The notes: generated by a model from the letters alone, not told the origin. DNA of 64,000 bases from Epiperipatus broadwayi (GCA_028023455.1 JAQFVV010012510.1:682001-746000), one strand, 5' to 3'; shown: positions 13,242 to 25,900, counted from the stretch's first letter. Numbers and translations are program-made.

Positions 13242-15980
13242 ATGAATTGTTATTATCAAAATGTTCGTGGTCTTAGAACTAAGACAATTGATTTTAAATT
13301 TGAATTGTTATTAAATGAATATGATATTATCTTTTTAACAGAGACTTGGTTAAAAGAAGAAATTGATAATATTAGTATATTTGATGATAGGTATTGTGTG
13401 TATAGATGTGATAGAAATTATAATTATGAAACAAGAGGAGGTGGTACTTTGATTTCTATTAAAAAAGACATAAAGCATAAACAGATAATTATTAATGATA
13501 ATAATATTGAATCTTGTTGGATTGAAGTTAGTTTAAAAAATAAAAATAAAATATTGTTAGGTACTATATATCTTCGACCTACTTTGTCAATGAATGATTT
13601 AGATGCATATTTAGTTAAGGTTGAGGATATATTGGTGAAATATAAATATGATATTATTATAGTTGGGGATTTTAATGAAGCTGATTACTCAAGACATAGT
13701 AATAAGAATGTTGATAATAGTAAACTTTATAGATTAAAAATTTTTGTTGAGTTGGTTAGTTTAATTCAACTTAATAGTATTATTAATTTTAGGGGGGGTA
13801 TGTTGGATTTATTGTTTAGCACTAAGAATGATTTGAAGTGCAAAGAGGCTGATCAAGCTCTTTTGCCCCCTGATCCTTATCATCCACCTTTGGAATTTGT
13901 AATAGATGGTTCTCATGAACATATAAAGCCTATGGTAAATAGTAAGAGAGATTACAAACATGGTGACTATTATGGCCTTTATAAAGCTTTTGAGGACATT
14001 GATTGGAATGTAATTTTGATGGAAAATGATCCAAATATAGCGGCAAATAATTTTGTTGGTATAGTTCAAAATTGTCTAGATCAATATATTCCTGTTAGGC
14101 ATTATTTAAATACTAATAACAAATATCCTAAATGGTTTTCTAGGGAATTGTGTAAGGGCTTAAATAGAAAGCACAAATATCATAGGTTATATAAACTAAC
14201 TAATGATAAAGAATTGTATAAGAAATTTAGTGGTTTGCGTGCTTATACTAAAACTCTTATGAAAAGAGATTATAATAATAATTTAAATAGAGTTGAAGAA
14301 AATTTTAGGAATAATCCACAAATGTTTTGGAATTATATAAAAGATCTTAATATTGTTGGAAGTAAAAGTTGTAGATATAATGTAATTAGGCCTTCTATGG
14401 ATGATCTAGTCAATCATTTTACTAATATGTACTTAGATACTTCAAGTAATGATAATATGGTTGATATTAAATTTAATAAAGAAAGTTTTTGGAATATAGA
14501 TGTTAATAAAATTGCAATTCCTGAAGTGTTTACTGCAATTTCTAAACTTAAATCGAAATCTTCTATGGGATATGATAATATTCCTAATTTTATTATCAAG
14601 GGTTGTGCTGAATGTTTGGTAGCACCATTGCATTATATTATTAATTTATCAATTGAGAAAACTATTATTCCTGATATATTTAAGATAGCTAAAATTATAC
14701 CAATTTTTAAAAAAGGGGATAGATCTGATTCGGGTAATTATAGACCTATTTCAATTCTGTCACCTTTTGCTAGAATTTATGAAAGGTGTATTTATAGTAA
14801 TATTATTGTAGATATGATTAAGGTATTACCTAGTTATCAGCATGGTTTTTTACCTGGTAGATCTGCTGAAACTAATTTAATGGTGATATCTGATCATATT
14901 GCTCATGCCTTATCTGATCAGAAGCAATTAGATGTTGTATATTTTGATATGACTCAGGCATTTGACAAAGTTTCATATATTAGACTTTTGTATAAACTTA
15001 AAATGTTGGGTGTTAGTCCTCATTTAGTTGAGTGGTTTTCCAATTATTTGAGGGGTCGAAAATCTTATGTACATATGGATAAAACTAATTCTCTTTTTTT
15101 TGATAATATGATAGGTGTTCCTCAGGGTGGAATATTAGCACCATTGCTTTTTAATGTTTATATGTGTGATCTTGATCATAGCATAAAAAATAGTATGATA
15201 CTTACTTATGCTGATGATTGTAAGTTATTTAAAAGAATTATTACTTATAGTGATCATATTGAGGTTCAAAAGGATATAGATAGTTTTATTATATGGTGTA
15301 GGTATAACAACATGGAGATTAACATTAATAAAACATGCATTGTTTCCTATACTAATAAAACTGAAAAATCTGTTTATCAATATAAAATTGAGAATGGTGT
15401 TATTAAATATAAAGAGACTGTATCTGATTTAGGAATTATATTTTGTAGCAATTTTACTTTTAATGCACATATTAAATGTATTATTAATAAAGCATACAGA
15501 AAGATGGGCTGTATTTTGAGATATGGGAGAGATTTATCTATTTCCATAAAATATAGGTTACTTTTTTCTCTTGTTGTTACAGTTTTAGAATATAATTCTT
15601 GTATATGGAACTTCAATCTGATTAATATTCAGTCTAAAATATATAATATTGAAAAAAGATTTAATAAATTAATAATGGGTGAATGTCAAACTGTCAAAAC
15701 AGTATTGAAAGAAAGGAGAATGTTGAAGGATATGATATTACTGAAAAAGTTGATTGATGGGAAAATTGATGTCAGTAACTGTATATCAAAAATAGAATTG
15801 AAAGTACCTTGTCGCTTATTAAGAGAAATGCAAACTTTCAAGATTAGTATATGTAAAAATACTTTCTTTGGTAAATCAGTTATTAATAGATTGCAAATGG
15901 TATATAATCTAACTTTTAATAATATTGATATTTTTTGCGATCAATTTGTGATGAATGTTAAAAAACAACTAAATGTATAG
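13242..15980 (+). CDS. LINE copy F ORF2: endonuclease/reverse transcriptase
   Basis: Intact 912-residue ORF2. The N-terminal apurinic-type (EEP) endonuclease shows YYQNVRGLRTKT, FLTETWL, GGGTLI, IIVGDFNEAD (about residue 140) and DPYHPPLEF. The RT follows with IIPIFKKGDRSDSGNYRPIS, QHGFLPGRSAETNL, VVYFDMTQAFDKV (about residue 569, first catalytic Asp), GVPQGGILAPLLF and TYADDCKLF (about residue 655, catalytic DD). The C-terminus has FSLVVTVLEYNSCIWN. It lacks a terminal CCHC knuckle. All catalytic residues I can check are present and the frame is uninterrupted, so this copy is a good candidate for an active element. The protein should nick DNA and copy its RNA at the target (TPRT). Its stop is followed by a 3'UTR ending in ATTGA pentamers. 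Confidence 0.92.
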   Translation: MNCYYQNVRGLRTKTIDFKFELLLNEYDIIFLTETWLKEEIDNISIFDDRYCVYRCDRNYNYETRGGGTLISIKKDIKHKQIIINDNNIESCWIEVSLKNKNKILLGTIYLRPTLSMNDLDAYLVKVEDILVKYKYDIIIVGDFNEADYSRHSNKNVDNSKLYRLKIFVELVSLIQLNSIINFRGGMLDLLFSTKNDLKCKEADQALLPPDPYHPPLEFVIDGSHEHIKPMVNSKRDYKHGDYYGLYKAFEDIDWNVILMENDPNIAANNFVGIVQNCLDQYIPVRHYLNTNNKYPKWFSRELCKGLNRKHKYHRLYKLTNDKELYKKFSGLRAYTKTLMKRDYNNNLNRVEENFRNNPQMFWNYIKDLNIVGSKSCRYNVIRPSMDDLVNHFTNMYLDTSSNDNMVDIKFNKESFWNIDVNKIAIPEVFTAISKLKSKSSMGYDNIPNFIIKGCAECLVAPLHYIINLSIEKTIIPDIFKIAKIIPIFKKGDRSDSGNYRPISILSPFARIYERCIYSNIIVDMIKVLPSYQHGFLPGRSAETNLMVISDHIAHALSDQKQLDVVYFDMTQAFDKVSYIRLLYKLKMLGVSPHLVEWFSNYLRGRKSYVHMDKTNSLFFDNMIGVPQGGILAPLLFNVYMCDLDHSIKNSMILTYADDCKLFKRIITYSDHIEVQKDIDSFIIWCRYNNMEININKTCIVSYTNKTEKSVYQYKIENGVIKYKETVSDLGIIFCSNFTFNAHIKCIINKAYRKMGCILRYGRDLSISIKYRLLFSLVVTVLEYNSCIWNFNLINIQSKIYNIEKRFNKLIMGECQTVKTVLKERRMLKDMILLKKLIDGKIDVSNCISKIELKVPCRLLREMQTFKISICKNTFFGKSVINRLQMVYNLTFNNIDIFCDQFVMNVKKQLNV

Positions 15981-16163
15981 TTATGAACATATATGTATAT
16001 ATAATTTTATGTATTTAGCTTGTATTTGATTATAATTGTTTTTTTTTTTTTTTAAATTTTAATTATTATCATTGTTATTATTATTATTTTTTTTTTATTG
16101 TGTATTTCTGTTAAAGTGTAAATGTTGAAATGCACATAATAAATGGATATTGAATTGAATTGA
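15981..16163 (+). other. LINE copy F 3'UTR with ATTGA-repeat end
   Basis: This 3'UTR is shared with copy E (11469-11651). It contains a T-run, GAAATGCACATAATAAATGG and then ATTGA pentamers that merge into the (ATT)n tract. The pentamer ending is also present in copies B and D, so it is probably the part recognised by the reverse transcriptase (inference). Confidence 0.7.
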
Positions 16164-16383
<220 letters not shown>

Positions 16384-16989
16384 GGTGCTATCAACACAAG
16401 TAACCTTGCAAATCATATACATCTCCAAAATGGTTTAATAAAAATTCCTAATGTAACATACAAATAGCATTTATGATTGATTTCTGCCACCCAATAATGC
16501 CCTGATTGTGGCTTATTATTCAATGAAGATATTAATAATAAAATTTAAACAAAAAATATAAACAGAACAAAATGAAAAAAGCAAGACAAAATGGAAGAAA
16601 GATGGTATGAATAAGAAAAATATTTAGATCTTCTTATGAAGACACTTAGAGAGAGATCTATGGCCATTCAGGTTTGTCAATTTTCTGTTTGTGAGGATTT
16701 GTATATTTTTTCTCTAGTATTATAAAGCCAGGTGAGTGAACTCAAAATGGGTTTTTTGTAATCTTAAAATTGGAATGACTCTAGATCAAATGAGATGCTT
16801 AGAGAAAACTTCAACTAAGGATAAAATAAAAGAATAGATAAGAATGTGGAAGTTCTAATGAAATGTCATTATTCTCTATCACAGCAATGTTTTTTTAAAA
16901 GCTTTATTGAATAAATTATTTCCAGTCATTGATAAATGGTTACAAGAGATTCACTGTAGTTCTAAAACATTAAGAACAGCAGAGGTATA
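16384..16989. other. Spacer, no clear gene
   Basis: AT-rich sequence without a clear gene. The last 100 bases may belong to the degraded LINE that follows. Confidence 0.5.
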
Positions 16990-17860
16990 GTTTTATTTTT
17001 TATTTATTTATTTTATTGCTCATAAAGCATTGGAACAAAAGAATTCATATTTTTATTGATTTGGCCAAAGTATTTGATTCAATTAATCAAACAGATCTGA
17101 GGCCTTCTTTGAAATTATATAGTTGCCTACCAAAGTTTATTTGTAGTATGGAGTTTCTACATGATGAAGTGAGATGAAATATCTCTACAGGTGAAAAATC
17201 AGGCATTTTAAATAAAATCAGATGTTATGCAAGCATGTTGTGTCTGTGATATTTGGAACTGTTCATAAGTGGCTTAATAAATCAGAAATCAAGATATGAT
17301 ACAGTTTTGATGATAAAATTTTTAATTTCAATCAATTAAAAGCAAAAACAATAATTTCATCTTTTTAAATTTTGAACTTTCTCATTAATTCAAAAGACAA
17401 TCTCCAAAATGTATTTAAGGTTTTGAATGCAACATGTTAAGATTTTATTTTAGCAATTCAAGTTTTTAAAAAAATTCAGTTTTATATCGGTTAATAATGA
17501 AAAAAAAATCTTCAACAACTTTTAGTTTGATGATTATAAATTTAACAGTGTAAACAATTTAAACATATTGGTAACTTATTAAATAGAAAGATGGATGTAG
17601 ATATAATGTAAACGTATTATAAAAATTTCATTTAAGATGTTTTATAATTTTTAAAAATATAACATTCATAAGCCCAATCAATACATTCTTTAATTTTCTA
17701 GATGTAATATAGAATACACTTGTGCAAAATCACATTTTCATTGGATTGGTTATGGAAAATGGGGGAACAATACAAGAATTCCTAAAGGAGTACTGTATGA
17801 TGAAGTAGAGAATGATTTCATGAAAGAGACAGATCTCATTCACTTTATAAACTATCTTAC
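16990..17860 (+). pseudogene. Old LINE reverse-transcriptase relic
   Basis: Fragmentary frames recall a non-LTR RT. Bases near 17047-17165 translate as HIFIDLAKVFDSINQTDL and then LKLYSCLPKFI and MEFLHDEVR before a stop. The first piece matches the catalytic-Asp block of RTs that read D.AKAFDSV. Near 17740-17815, HWIGYGKWGNNTRIPKGVLY resembles the conserved C-terminal W.GH..R..D.R.PK..LY block of such elements. Many stops and frameshifts mark it as ancient. The family cannot be fixed, and the limits are approximate. Confidence 0.5.
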
Positions 17861-18240
17861 ATATATTCTAAAGAAGTGTAAAATTGATTATTTTTATTAG
17901 AAAGATATGGAAGACATGAAAAAAGATTGAAAATACTCACAATCGGAAAATAATTCTATTCCTTTCACCTTCTTAATCATCAATCATTTTTAAACCCTCT
18001 TTTCAATTGATATACTTTTGACTTCAGATTTTTATATTGTATTTAAAGAATTAACAATGATTTTCCCACCAATAGCTTTGGAATAGGGTCTGTTTTGAAT
18101 GTTAATATTTTAAATTCAGATAATCTGTACAACAATCAACATTTGTAAATGTTTATATTATTTCTGACATTCTGATTTTCTAACAATAATATAATCAAGA
18201 AGATATAGTATCAAATATAAATGAATCCAAATTTCTTAGT
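17861..18240. other. Spacer, no gene seen
   Basis: AT-rich sequence with no recognised feature. Confidence 0.5.
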
Positions 18241-18253
18241 AATAATTGTTTTG

Positions 18254-18796
18254 ACCCAGAGGCAAAACTCTCCATACGGTATTACCACTCAGTGCAAGCC
18301 CGAGTAATCAAAGGATGCAAAAAGGTTTGTGCATAAAATCCCCATCTAGTACCTATTCATTCAATATTCCCAGACTAGTTTCTAGCTTGTGGCTTTCATC
18401 AGTGAGGAGCCTTGGAACTAAGAGCACTGCACCTAGATCTTAGGATCTAATGCAACCCACCAGTAACCATCTTTTACCTCTTTAGTTAACTACAAGACCA
18501 CGAGTCCAAAATTGAAAACACAATATTTCCAATCCAAGCTAATTAGCTTATATAATCATATAGGTCTGAACTCAGTTTGGTACCCATACATTTTGGTACC
18601 TTTGGTCCTTTAATAGCCATAGCCACCACTATCCTATTAGGCAGGATTGGTATTAAACCACTAAACATCACATGATCGCCATTTCTTATTCTTACCCAAG
18701 ATGTTGAACAGAGGCAAAACTCAGTGACACTAATGTATGGAGAGTTTTGCCTTTGTTTTAACAGCTTGAGCAAGCATAAAAAATGATGATCATGTG
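18254..18796 (-). mobile_element. Hammerhead foldback element, copy 1 (long form)
   Basis: Flanked by a 13-bp direct repeat AATAATTGTTTTG (18241-18253 and 18797-18809). The plus strand opens with the arm head GAGGCAAAACTCTCCATAC and closes with the complementary arm GGAGAGTTTTGCC and the one-sided tail ending GATCATGTG. It carries an antisense hammerhead (18358-18417). An internal segment with TAAACCACTAAACATCACATG near 18655 suggests a nested or rearranged tail. No ORF. Confidence 0.8.
18358..18417 (-). ncRNA. Type I hammerhead ribozyme in foldback copy 1
   Basis: On the minus strand CTGATGA, stem II AGC/GCT with loop CACAA, GAAA, palindromic stem III ACTAGT and C before the cleavage site are all present. 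Stem I pairs TCCTCA with TGGGAA with one mismatch and resumes as CCAA/TTG beyond an internal loop. Confidence 0.7.
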
Positions 18797-18809
18797 AATA
18801 ATTGTTTTG

Positions 18810-19096
18810 CTTAAACAAAGTGCTTGTCAAACCATATATTGCAGAACAAAATCAATAACAGAAGATCATTAGAATTCACAGAGCCAGCAATATCATTCTC
18901 AATAACTTTGAGACAAGATTTATTATTTCTACCAATAAATATGATTTAAATAATCTAGGAAAAAAGAACCCATAACAGTTTTAATGTAATAAGACTATTT
19001 AACATGGAATAAAAGCTTTCTTTCTCAGAATTTTTTGATTCTAATGTTGAGTTAATGACAAATGGACACAGATACCATTGAACAAAACAATATTAA
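18810..19096. other. Spacer, no gene seen
   Basis: No gene or repeat recognised. Confidence 0.5.
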
Positions 19097-19275
19097 ATAT
19101 TAAGATGTGATATGTTGAACTATTTCCATCATTTATGAGTGAATGTTGAATGTATAGAAAAATTTAAACTTTATTTAAACTTTCCAAACACAAGCAACTT
19201 GTTAGTAATAACACACAAATAGACAACATTCATTCATAAATGATGGAAATAGTCCAACATATCACGTCTTATAAT
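19097..19275. repeat. Inverted repeat (foldback)
   Basis: Arms of about 50 bases (19097-19147 and 19225-19275) are near-perfect reverse complements: GATATGTTGAACTATTTCC against GGAAATAGTCCAACATATC. The spacer is about 78 bases. Small foldback element; no coding potential. Confidence 0.75.
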
Positions 19276-20779
19276 ATATCATTACAAACCTTCTGACAAA
19301 TCTTAAATACTATTTAACTTTTCATTAATATATCAAGGCATTCCAAAGAACAAAAGAGATACCAAGTTAAAATCTCGTAATGAATTTAACATTATTCCCC
19401 TGATTATTAAAAAGTTCGTTCAAGTTTACTGATTCTTCATTTTTTTCTTTAAAACCCTCACCACCATTATTAATAAAAAGTTAATAACAATAAACTCCTT
19501 TTCTCTTTATATATATATATATGTATGAATGAATCTAACGTTATCAGTCGTATTTCACTAAATCAGGTCAAGGCTAGTTCTCTAAATCTCTCATTCTGAC
19601 CCTCAGACATTTTCACATACATATATAAAGTGGACCTGTATAAAACTTCTATTTAAATACACACATAGTGCAGTGCAAATATGTATGCAAATACTGAATT
19701 AGGAGTTAAATAAAATAATATTTATTTTCTCAAGCATCTTTTTTCTCTTCAACCTTTGTAATAATTTTACATTATTCTATCAGAGATAAACTAATTACAT
19801 TTTTAATCAAATATAATAGGCTAATTTTTAAATCGATAATTTTGTGTGGCCAAAGAATGAGATTACAAATATCCAAACGGCCCTTGACACAAAACGGTTT
19901 TCTGCCCCTGCCCTAGATGATCTACAATTCCGAAAAATTTGTATCTATCTACTTTGTCAATTAAATTTACTGAATGGTCATGGAGATTTATTTAAACATA
20001 ATGTTAACATTTTGATATTCAGGATACATCTCCAAATTTTTTTCTTTTTTTAATGAGCTCCGTAAGTCATTAAAATACAGAGCTATAATCAATTTAAAAG
20101 AAAGAGATAAAACATTTTAAATGTATGAGAAAACTTTATTAAATAAATGAAGCTTAGTTGTTGTTGTTTTTTTTTTAAATAAAAAAAATCCTTATTATTA
20201 TTTTTCTCATTAGGAATTAATATTTTATAAATATATTAAATTAAAAAAGAAAATATCCAGACAAATAAAATTTTAAAAAAAGAGTATTTTATATTTCTAA
20301 TTAATGATCTTATTTAATAATTAGTGAAATCGATCTACATACACTATTCTAAATTATATTATTCTGCAAATAATTGTATATTCTGCTAATAAAATTACTG
20401 TATTTTTTAAAAATAAAACTTTTTAAATGTCTAATCACGTTATACATGTGAAGTCAACCTGCAAAAATTTAATTCATTAATTTGGTCCTTTCTTTTATTT
20501 TTCACTAATGAGTTTTGTTAATTAATATTTATGCCTTCCAAATTCTACAAATTTAGTTTCAATGTTGATTTTTAGCTTCAGTACTTATACAAATAAATAT
20601 TAATTATACATTGAGCCAAAGAGATATCAAAGCATAAAAAAAATAATCTGAAATCTTATTAGATCTGCTTCAAGACATATAATTGTATAGAAAGTAGGAA
20701 GAAATTCCCTTTATTTTGAAAATACTGTAATCAAATAATATAAAAAAAACTTGAACCCTCTTCCATAAAACTAAATAAT
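19276..20779. other. AT-rich spacer, no gene seen
   Basis: Contains a short (TA)n at about 19509-19522 and several A/T homopolymers. The 69-residue ORF at 19844-20053 shows no motif and I treat it as chance. Confidence 0.5.
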
Positions 20780-20784
20780 TTATC

Positions 20785-20935
20785 GCAGCTGCAGCTGTTG
20801 CTGCTGATTTTCTGCTTTTCTTCTTCTCCTTTTATCCTCCTCCTCTTCTTCTTGCTCCTCCTTCTTGTTCTTCTTCCTTTCTTCTTGTTCTTTTTTTCTT
20901 CTTCTTTTTATTATTATTATTATTAGAATTCAATG
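20785..20935. repeat. Polypyrimidine tract ending in (TTA)n
   Basis: About 140 bases of nearly pure C/T on the plus strand, with CTT, CCT and TTC repeats, end in a short (TTA)n run. This is low-complexity DNA that could adopt non-B structure. Confidence 0.8.
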
Positions 20936-21983
20936 CCAGTGCCATCGTTTATGTTATAGAGATACAAATGGGGCATATTTACTATGAATTCACCCAAAAT
21001 ATTTATCAAATACCACAGAAAATGCAGAATTAAAATGCTGTGGTTCATTAACAATGTAAACTCAGTGGTTATAAAAAATATAATAGTGTTCAGTTAAAGG
21101 CCTTTCAGTGTTCATATAAATGTACAATTTAATATTTCCGTTTGTTGTTTTTAATATAATGATTTTTAAAGCAATATAAATGTTGTCTTTGATAAGGCAG
21201 CTAATGTCTGATAATGTATTAGGGTTGTATATAATATTTTCATCATATCTCTCCAATTATATGGTATTAATATAACGTTTAATATGATACAGCTATTATT
21301 TGTAAACTCAATAGTAATTCAATATTTATCTTTGTTTTGTGTTATTTTCTATTCTATAGTCTCATAAAATCTTGTTAAACAAATGTGGATTGAATTATTT
21401 CAAAAAATTCCATATGTTATGTTTAGTTGCTTTGTATACTGATAGGCTGAGGGATTAAAGAGCTAATGGTTCCTATCTGAATATTCACTTGAAACATATT
21501 TTCCAGTAAAAAAAATTCATAAAGTTATTACCCATAATAATATGACACATACATCCATTATAATCAGACACATCATATTACAGTTATACCTTCAGTTTTT
21601 ATAGTTGTCATATCAACAGACATTATAACATCAGAGATTAATCCAAAATCAGCCAGGATAATAATAACTAGATACTCATTTATGACTTAACAGTGGATTA
21701 TCATCTGCATTGGCTATGGGCTGACTATCTGTAAAAAATATCTTAAGCCTCTTGGATCTCTCAGCCCAGATTCAAATGCCTGTTCAAAGACAAAGCAGAC
21801 ATACATGCAGTAATTAAAAGACTAAATATCAATGAACTATGAGAAGGGTTAGTAATGGTAAAATTGCCATTTTTTCTATATTTAAATGATACCCTATTTA
21901 TATTATATGAACATATAATGGCAAATAATATTCTTTATGCCAATATAGTTTCATAAAATATTCAGAACTACTTGGAGAATCAC
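20936..21983. other. Spacer, no gene seen
   Basis: No gene or recognised repeat. The minus-strand ORF 21062-21256 has no motif. Confidence 0.5.
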
Positions 21984-21996
21984 AAGTTTGATTATT

Positions 21997-22214
21997 AAAA
22001 CAGTAGCAACCCTCTCCATATACTAGCACCATCCAGTGCAAGCCACAATAACCAATGGATACTAGAAGATTTGTATAGCAAATCCCTATCAAATGTATAC
22101 TCATCCAATATTCCAAGACCAGTTTCTAACTTGTGGACTTCATCATTGATGAGCCTTGGATCTGAAAGCACAGCATTTAGATATTTTGGAAATTATGTGA
22201 TGCTTTATGTTTTT
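21997..22214 (-). mobile_element. Hammerhead foldback element, copy 2 (internal deletion)
   Basis: Flanked by a 13-bp duplication AAGTTTGATTATT (21984-21996 and 22215-22227). It has the arm head (CCCTCTCCATATACTAGCACC) and the ribozyme half, then jumps to the one-sided tail (ATGTGATGCTTTATG), so the second arm is deleted. The antisense hammerhead core is damaged: the first C of CTGATGA reads A. Confidence 0.75.
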
Positions 22215-22227
22215 AAGTTTGATTATT

Positions 22228-23102
22228 ATTGTAGCACATGATTGCACCTGCATTTCTCACCACACACTCCCATGAAAATATTTCATTTGCTGAAGACCTA
22301 GAAACAAACATAAAAAAGCAGGGTGGGGAATAAAAAATTCATAATTAATTCTACACTTTATAAAACTGCTGTTATAAATAAAATAAAAATATTTGAAATC
22401 CATATGATGAATATTATTTTGGAGAACATATATCTCATCAAAGGTTCAAGAAGTTTTCTCAGTATGATAGTTGTTGTTATATTACTCATGTAAAAATTTA
22501 ATTATATCTCTAATATTACAGTGTGATTTTGAATTAATTTAATTTCCATTTCTTCACAGACTTATTTATTTCTTTAGCTACTCAAAGAATATCTATCAAA
22601 AAATAACATCAAGAACCATAAATGTTTATCTAGTGGATTTAAGAAATATAATTGTTTGAAACAATGTTGCTACCATGGTTAAACATTAAGCTTCATTGTG
22701 GAAAATATGTCTTTGTTACAGTAGAATGAAAAATAGTAAATTTCTGACAAAGGTACTTTAATCTATTTAGAACAAATAAAGATTTTGAAGAAGTTTTTAT
22801 AATATAAATAACAATTATTAGCACTTAGAAAAATTAAAAAAAAAATAATAACATTTTCTCATTAAACATTACTAAGCATTTCAACTTTTAAAATCCTTCA
22901 CCAAATGGATGTTTCCATAGTTATCTCTAGCAATAATTTGAGTAAATGTTCAACATTTGATTCTAATTTTTAAATCTTTATTCTCTATTAGAATTCAATA
23001 AATTTGTTGTTAGAGATATCAGTGTGCAAACAAAAAGCATCTTTAAAAATCTAATTCAGTGAATATCATTCCCCTTTGACATATGTTATCTATTTGTATG
23101 TA

Positions 23103-23104
<2 letters not shown>
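22228..23104. other. Spacer, no gene seen
   Basis: AT-rich sequence without recognisable features. Confidence 0.5.

Positions 23105-23165
<61 letters not shown>
23105..23165. repeat. (TA)n microsatellite
   Basis: About 60 bases of pure TA dinucleotide repeat. Confidence 0.95.
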
Positions 23166-23167
<2 letters not shown>

Positions 23168-24212
23168 ATTCATGGTATTGAATGTTAAGTTCAATTACAA
23201 TAAGATGGACTAGTCCACTATTTGAAGGCAAGGTAAGATATAAAGGGGCATAAAATGAAATAAAGTGAAATATATAACAAAAATAATTCATTTATTCATA
23301 ATACGATGGAAAAAAGCGAATTAACTAAATCTTTGTTGATTGAACTTTATATCTAAATCTGGAATGAATTATTGATAAGTCATCATAAGGTTATAAAATT
23401 CTGTTCATAAATTTAAAATTGTATTTATAATTATTAAAATACTTAATGTATTGAAAACCTGCTTAACATGTAAAAAAGTTAAAATTGTATCTTTTCTTGA
23501 TTAAATGTTCTAACATTTATATATTCAAAATTAAAATGTCACAAAAGTTCTGTTTTGTAATGTTTATCAGACTATGACCAAACATAGTTTCATTTCACCA
23601 TTACTACAAATTTCTTAACTTATATTTATTAAAATAAAACATTTTGGGGAAAAAAACTAAGCAGAATTATGAAAATATTTCTTTTTTAATAATTACGATT
23701 CAAACATTTTGTAAGGATAAACTATGGAAAATATACATTTTTTGCCCATTGCTAATTACAACAACAGAAAAGAAGTTTACAAATAATCTCACAATTGTTC
23801 CTTCAAAGAATCTCCTAATCAGCATTTTGTAGTGGATCTTCAATTCCTTTGATGAAATTTTCATCTATAAAATACTGACCTCTACAGATTTTTTTGAACT
23901 AATGAAACTATGTAATTTAGTTTTAGTTTCTGCTGTCAAAATCAATATAATATTGGAAAAATAGCATTGTATGTAGCCACAGAAAAGTGATCAAAAGCCT
24001 AACAACGTTGCTATCATTTCAAATAGGACTTTGTTTTTATTAATGTTAATGTTTTAGTTTGCTGTCTTATTAATTATTTTCTTTCATCAAATGAATGGAA
24101 GGCAAGAATAGTTTTAATGCAAAGTCTTATCAGTAGCAAATGAATTACTACATATATTGTTTTCAAAAAATTCTGAAGCAGTAACAGATTTAATTATAGA
24201 AAGTTTTTTTTT
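23166..24212. other. Spacer, no gene seen
   Basis: The short ORF at 23644-23832 has no motif. No repeat is recognised. Confidence 0.5.
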
Positions 24213-24322
24213 CATATGTCATAGCATTGGCCGGGATGTGAACCCACAACCGTCTGCAACCAACTACTTGCTTGCATGGCGGCTGTGATGACCTTCTGGA
24301 TGTTAGCAATGTTGCATCACCA
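24213..24322 (-). mobile_element. tRNA-derived SINE, copy 1
   Basis: Read on the minus strand it matches the SINEs at 28938 and 44214. The tRNA-like head has GGTCATCACAGCCGCC and a B-box-like GGGTTCACATCCCGGCC region, followed by ATGCTATGACATATGAAAA at the 3' end. It differs from the other copies by several bases and its 5' end is degraded. Confidence 0.75.
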
Positions 24323-25887
24323 AAAAGTACAGGTAAGCATGTTTAATCCAGAATGGGAGTTACATAACTTTTTACAGTTTTACAAATAGATATTTTAACT
24401 CTTTATTTTAAACCCAAATTGTTCTAAAAAAAAAAAAAAAAAACGCTCTTGTGCAGTGTGGTATAATTTAGACATTTATTGATTGTCGCTTTTTCCTTTA
24501 ATTTTGTTTATAAATATTGTAAAAAGTAATTTATATTACTGAAAAAAATCATATTCAAATTTTTTATGTAACAGATATTCAGATTTATGGTTTTCTGAAA
24601 CTATTTTATAAATAATGTTCTCAGGTTATACAGCATCCAATACGAAAACTCAATAATCAGTTATTATTTTAAAAAAATACATGAGAAAATTAATTATAAA
24701 AAAAAGTGTTTTATTAATGTATATGTATACAAATTTGCTCTAAATTAATGCAAAAAGAAGTACTGAAAACTCCCAATGTGCTATATAAACTAATCATCAG
24801 CCCATTCATGTGTGTATACTATATGAATAATCACATAGTAATAACAGCTGCAACGACAAGAACGTATGGAGTGGACATTAGGAATTTGCCCTGCTCGATT
24901 CCTTTAAGGCCTCCAAGAGGAATCAAAGGGTCTCCTTTCAGTTAAATGATTAGCTTAAGACTCACAAGCACAATTAATATATTGCTAATGTGTCCATGTT
25001 TGTTGATCTACCAATTTTTCTTTTTAGACTTATCTGTTTTAGTTTTATAAACTCTTTTTTCTTTTTGTTTTATAAAAAATTTAGCTTCCTTTGATTTTTT
25101 TTTTTATTTAAAAAAAAAAAAAAAAAAAAAAATTAAATATATGATGGTTAAAGAGTAAAAAAAAAGCCTGCCTCATGAGCTCAAGTAAAACTCTTCTGGT
25201 TGTATTGGACAGCTTGACTTGAGTCGGCTCTAGTAAGACTCTTTCAGCTGCACTTAACAACTTGCCTTGAGTAACTTGCAAACAAAGCAGTTTCCAGTTC
25301 TTATGTGGACTTACCTCAATGTGTGGATATCATGATAATGACTAAAGAAAATTTCTTTTCTGATGGCAGAAGATTTATTGGTGAGCACGTACAGGCTGAC
25401 AGAAGTAATTACTCTCTGTCTTGCCTTCAAAAGGCTGACTATTTAATGGCAGATCACCTACCTTTCTGGAAATACTGGATTATGTGTGCAAACCCCAGTG
25501 AAGGATTTATTCCTATTGGATAGCGACCAGGTGCCAGCCAATCAGGCAAGGAATCTGGAATAGTTCACTTCTAAAAGCAAGATCAGATATGACAATTTTT
25601 CAAAAAGTGAAGTAGAAGTATTGACATAATGTGAATTATTTGTCACATAAATTCATAAGGACTGGTGATAGAATGCTTCTTATCTCTTGCATTAAGACAC
25701 TGGTGCATTGTTCTTTATCATTGGTAAAATTACAGATATTTTAAATAAATTATACTGCATACCAAAATAAAAGTGTTGCTTATTTTGGGAAAAAAAATTA
25801 ACATGTAATAATGCTAAGAATTAGTTGTAAAAAAAATAAAACATAACTATGATTCTTATAAGATTAAATATCATATCCCTAACTAAT
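24323..25887. other. Spacer, no supported gene
   Basis: Contains A-runs at 24427-24443 and 25112-25132. Short ORFs at 24748-24945 and 25305-25523 have no recognisable domain. The part at 25170-25520 is less AT-rich than its surroundings and could be an unrecognised repeat. Confidence 0.45.
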
Positions 25888-25900
25888 AAAATCATTTGTA

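Noticed and set aside
25305-25523. 72-residue ORF as a small gene
   Set aside because: No recognisable domain, no supporting context and a length within chance.
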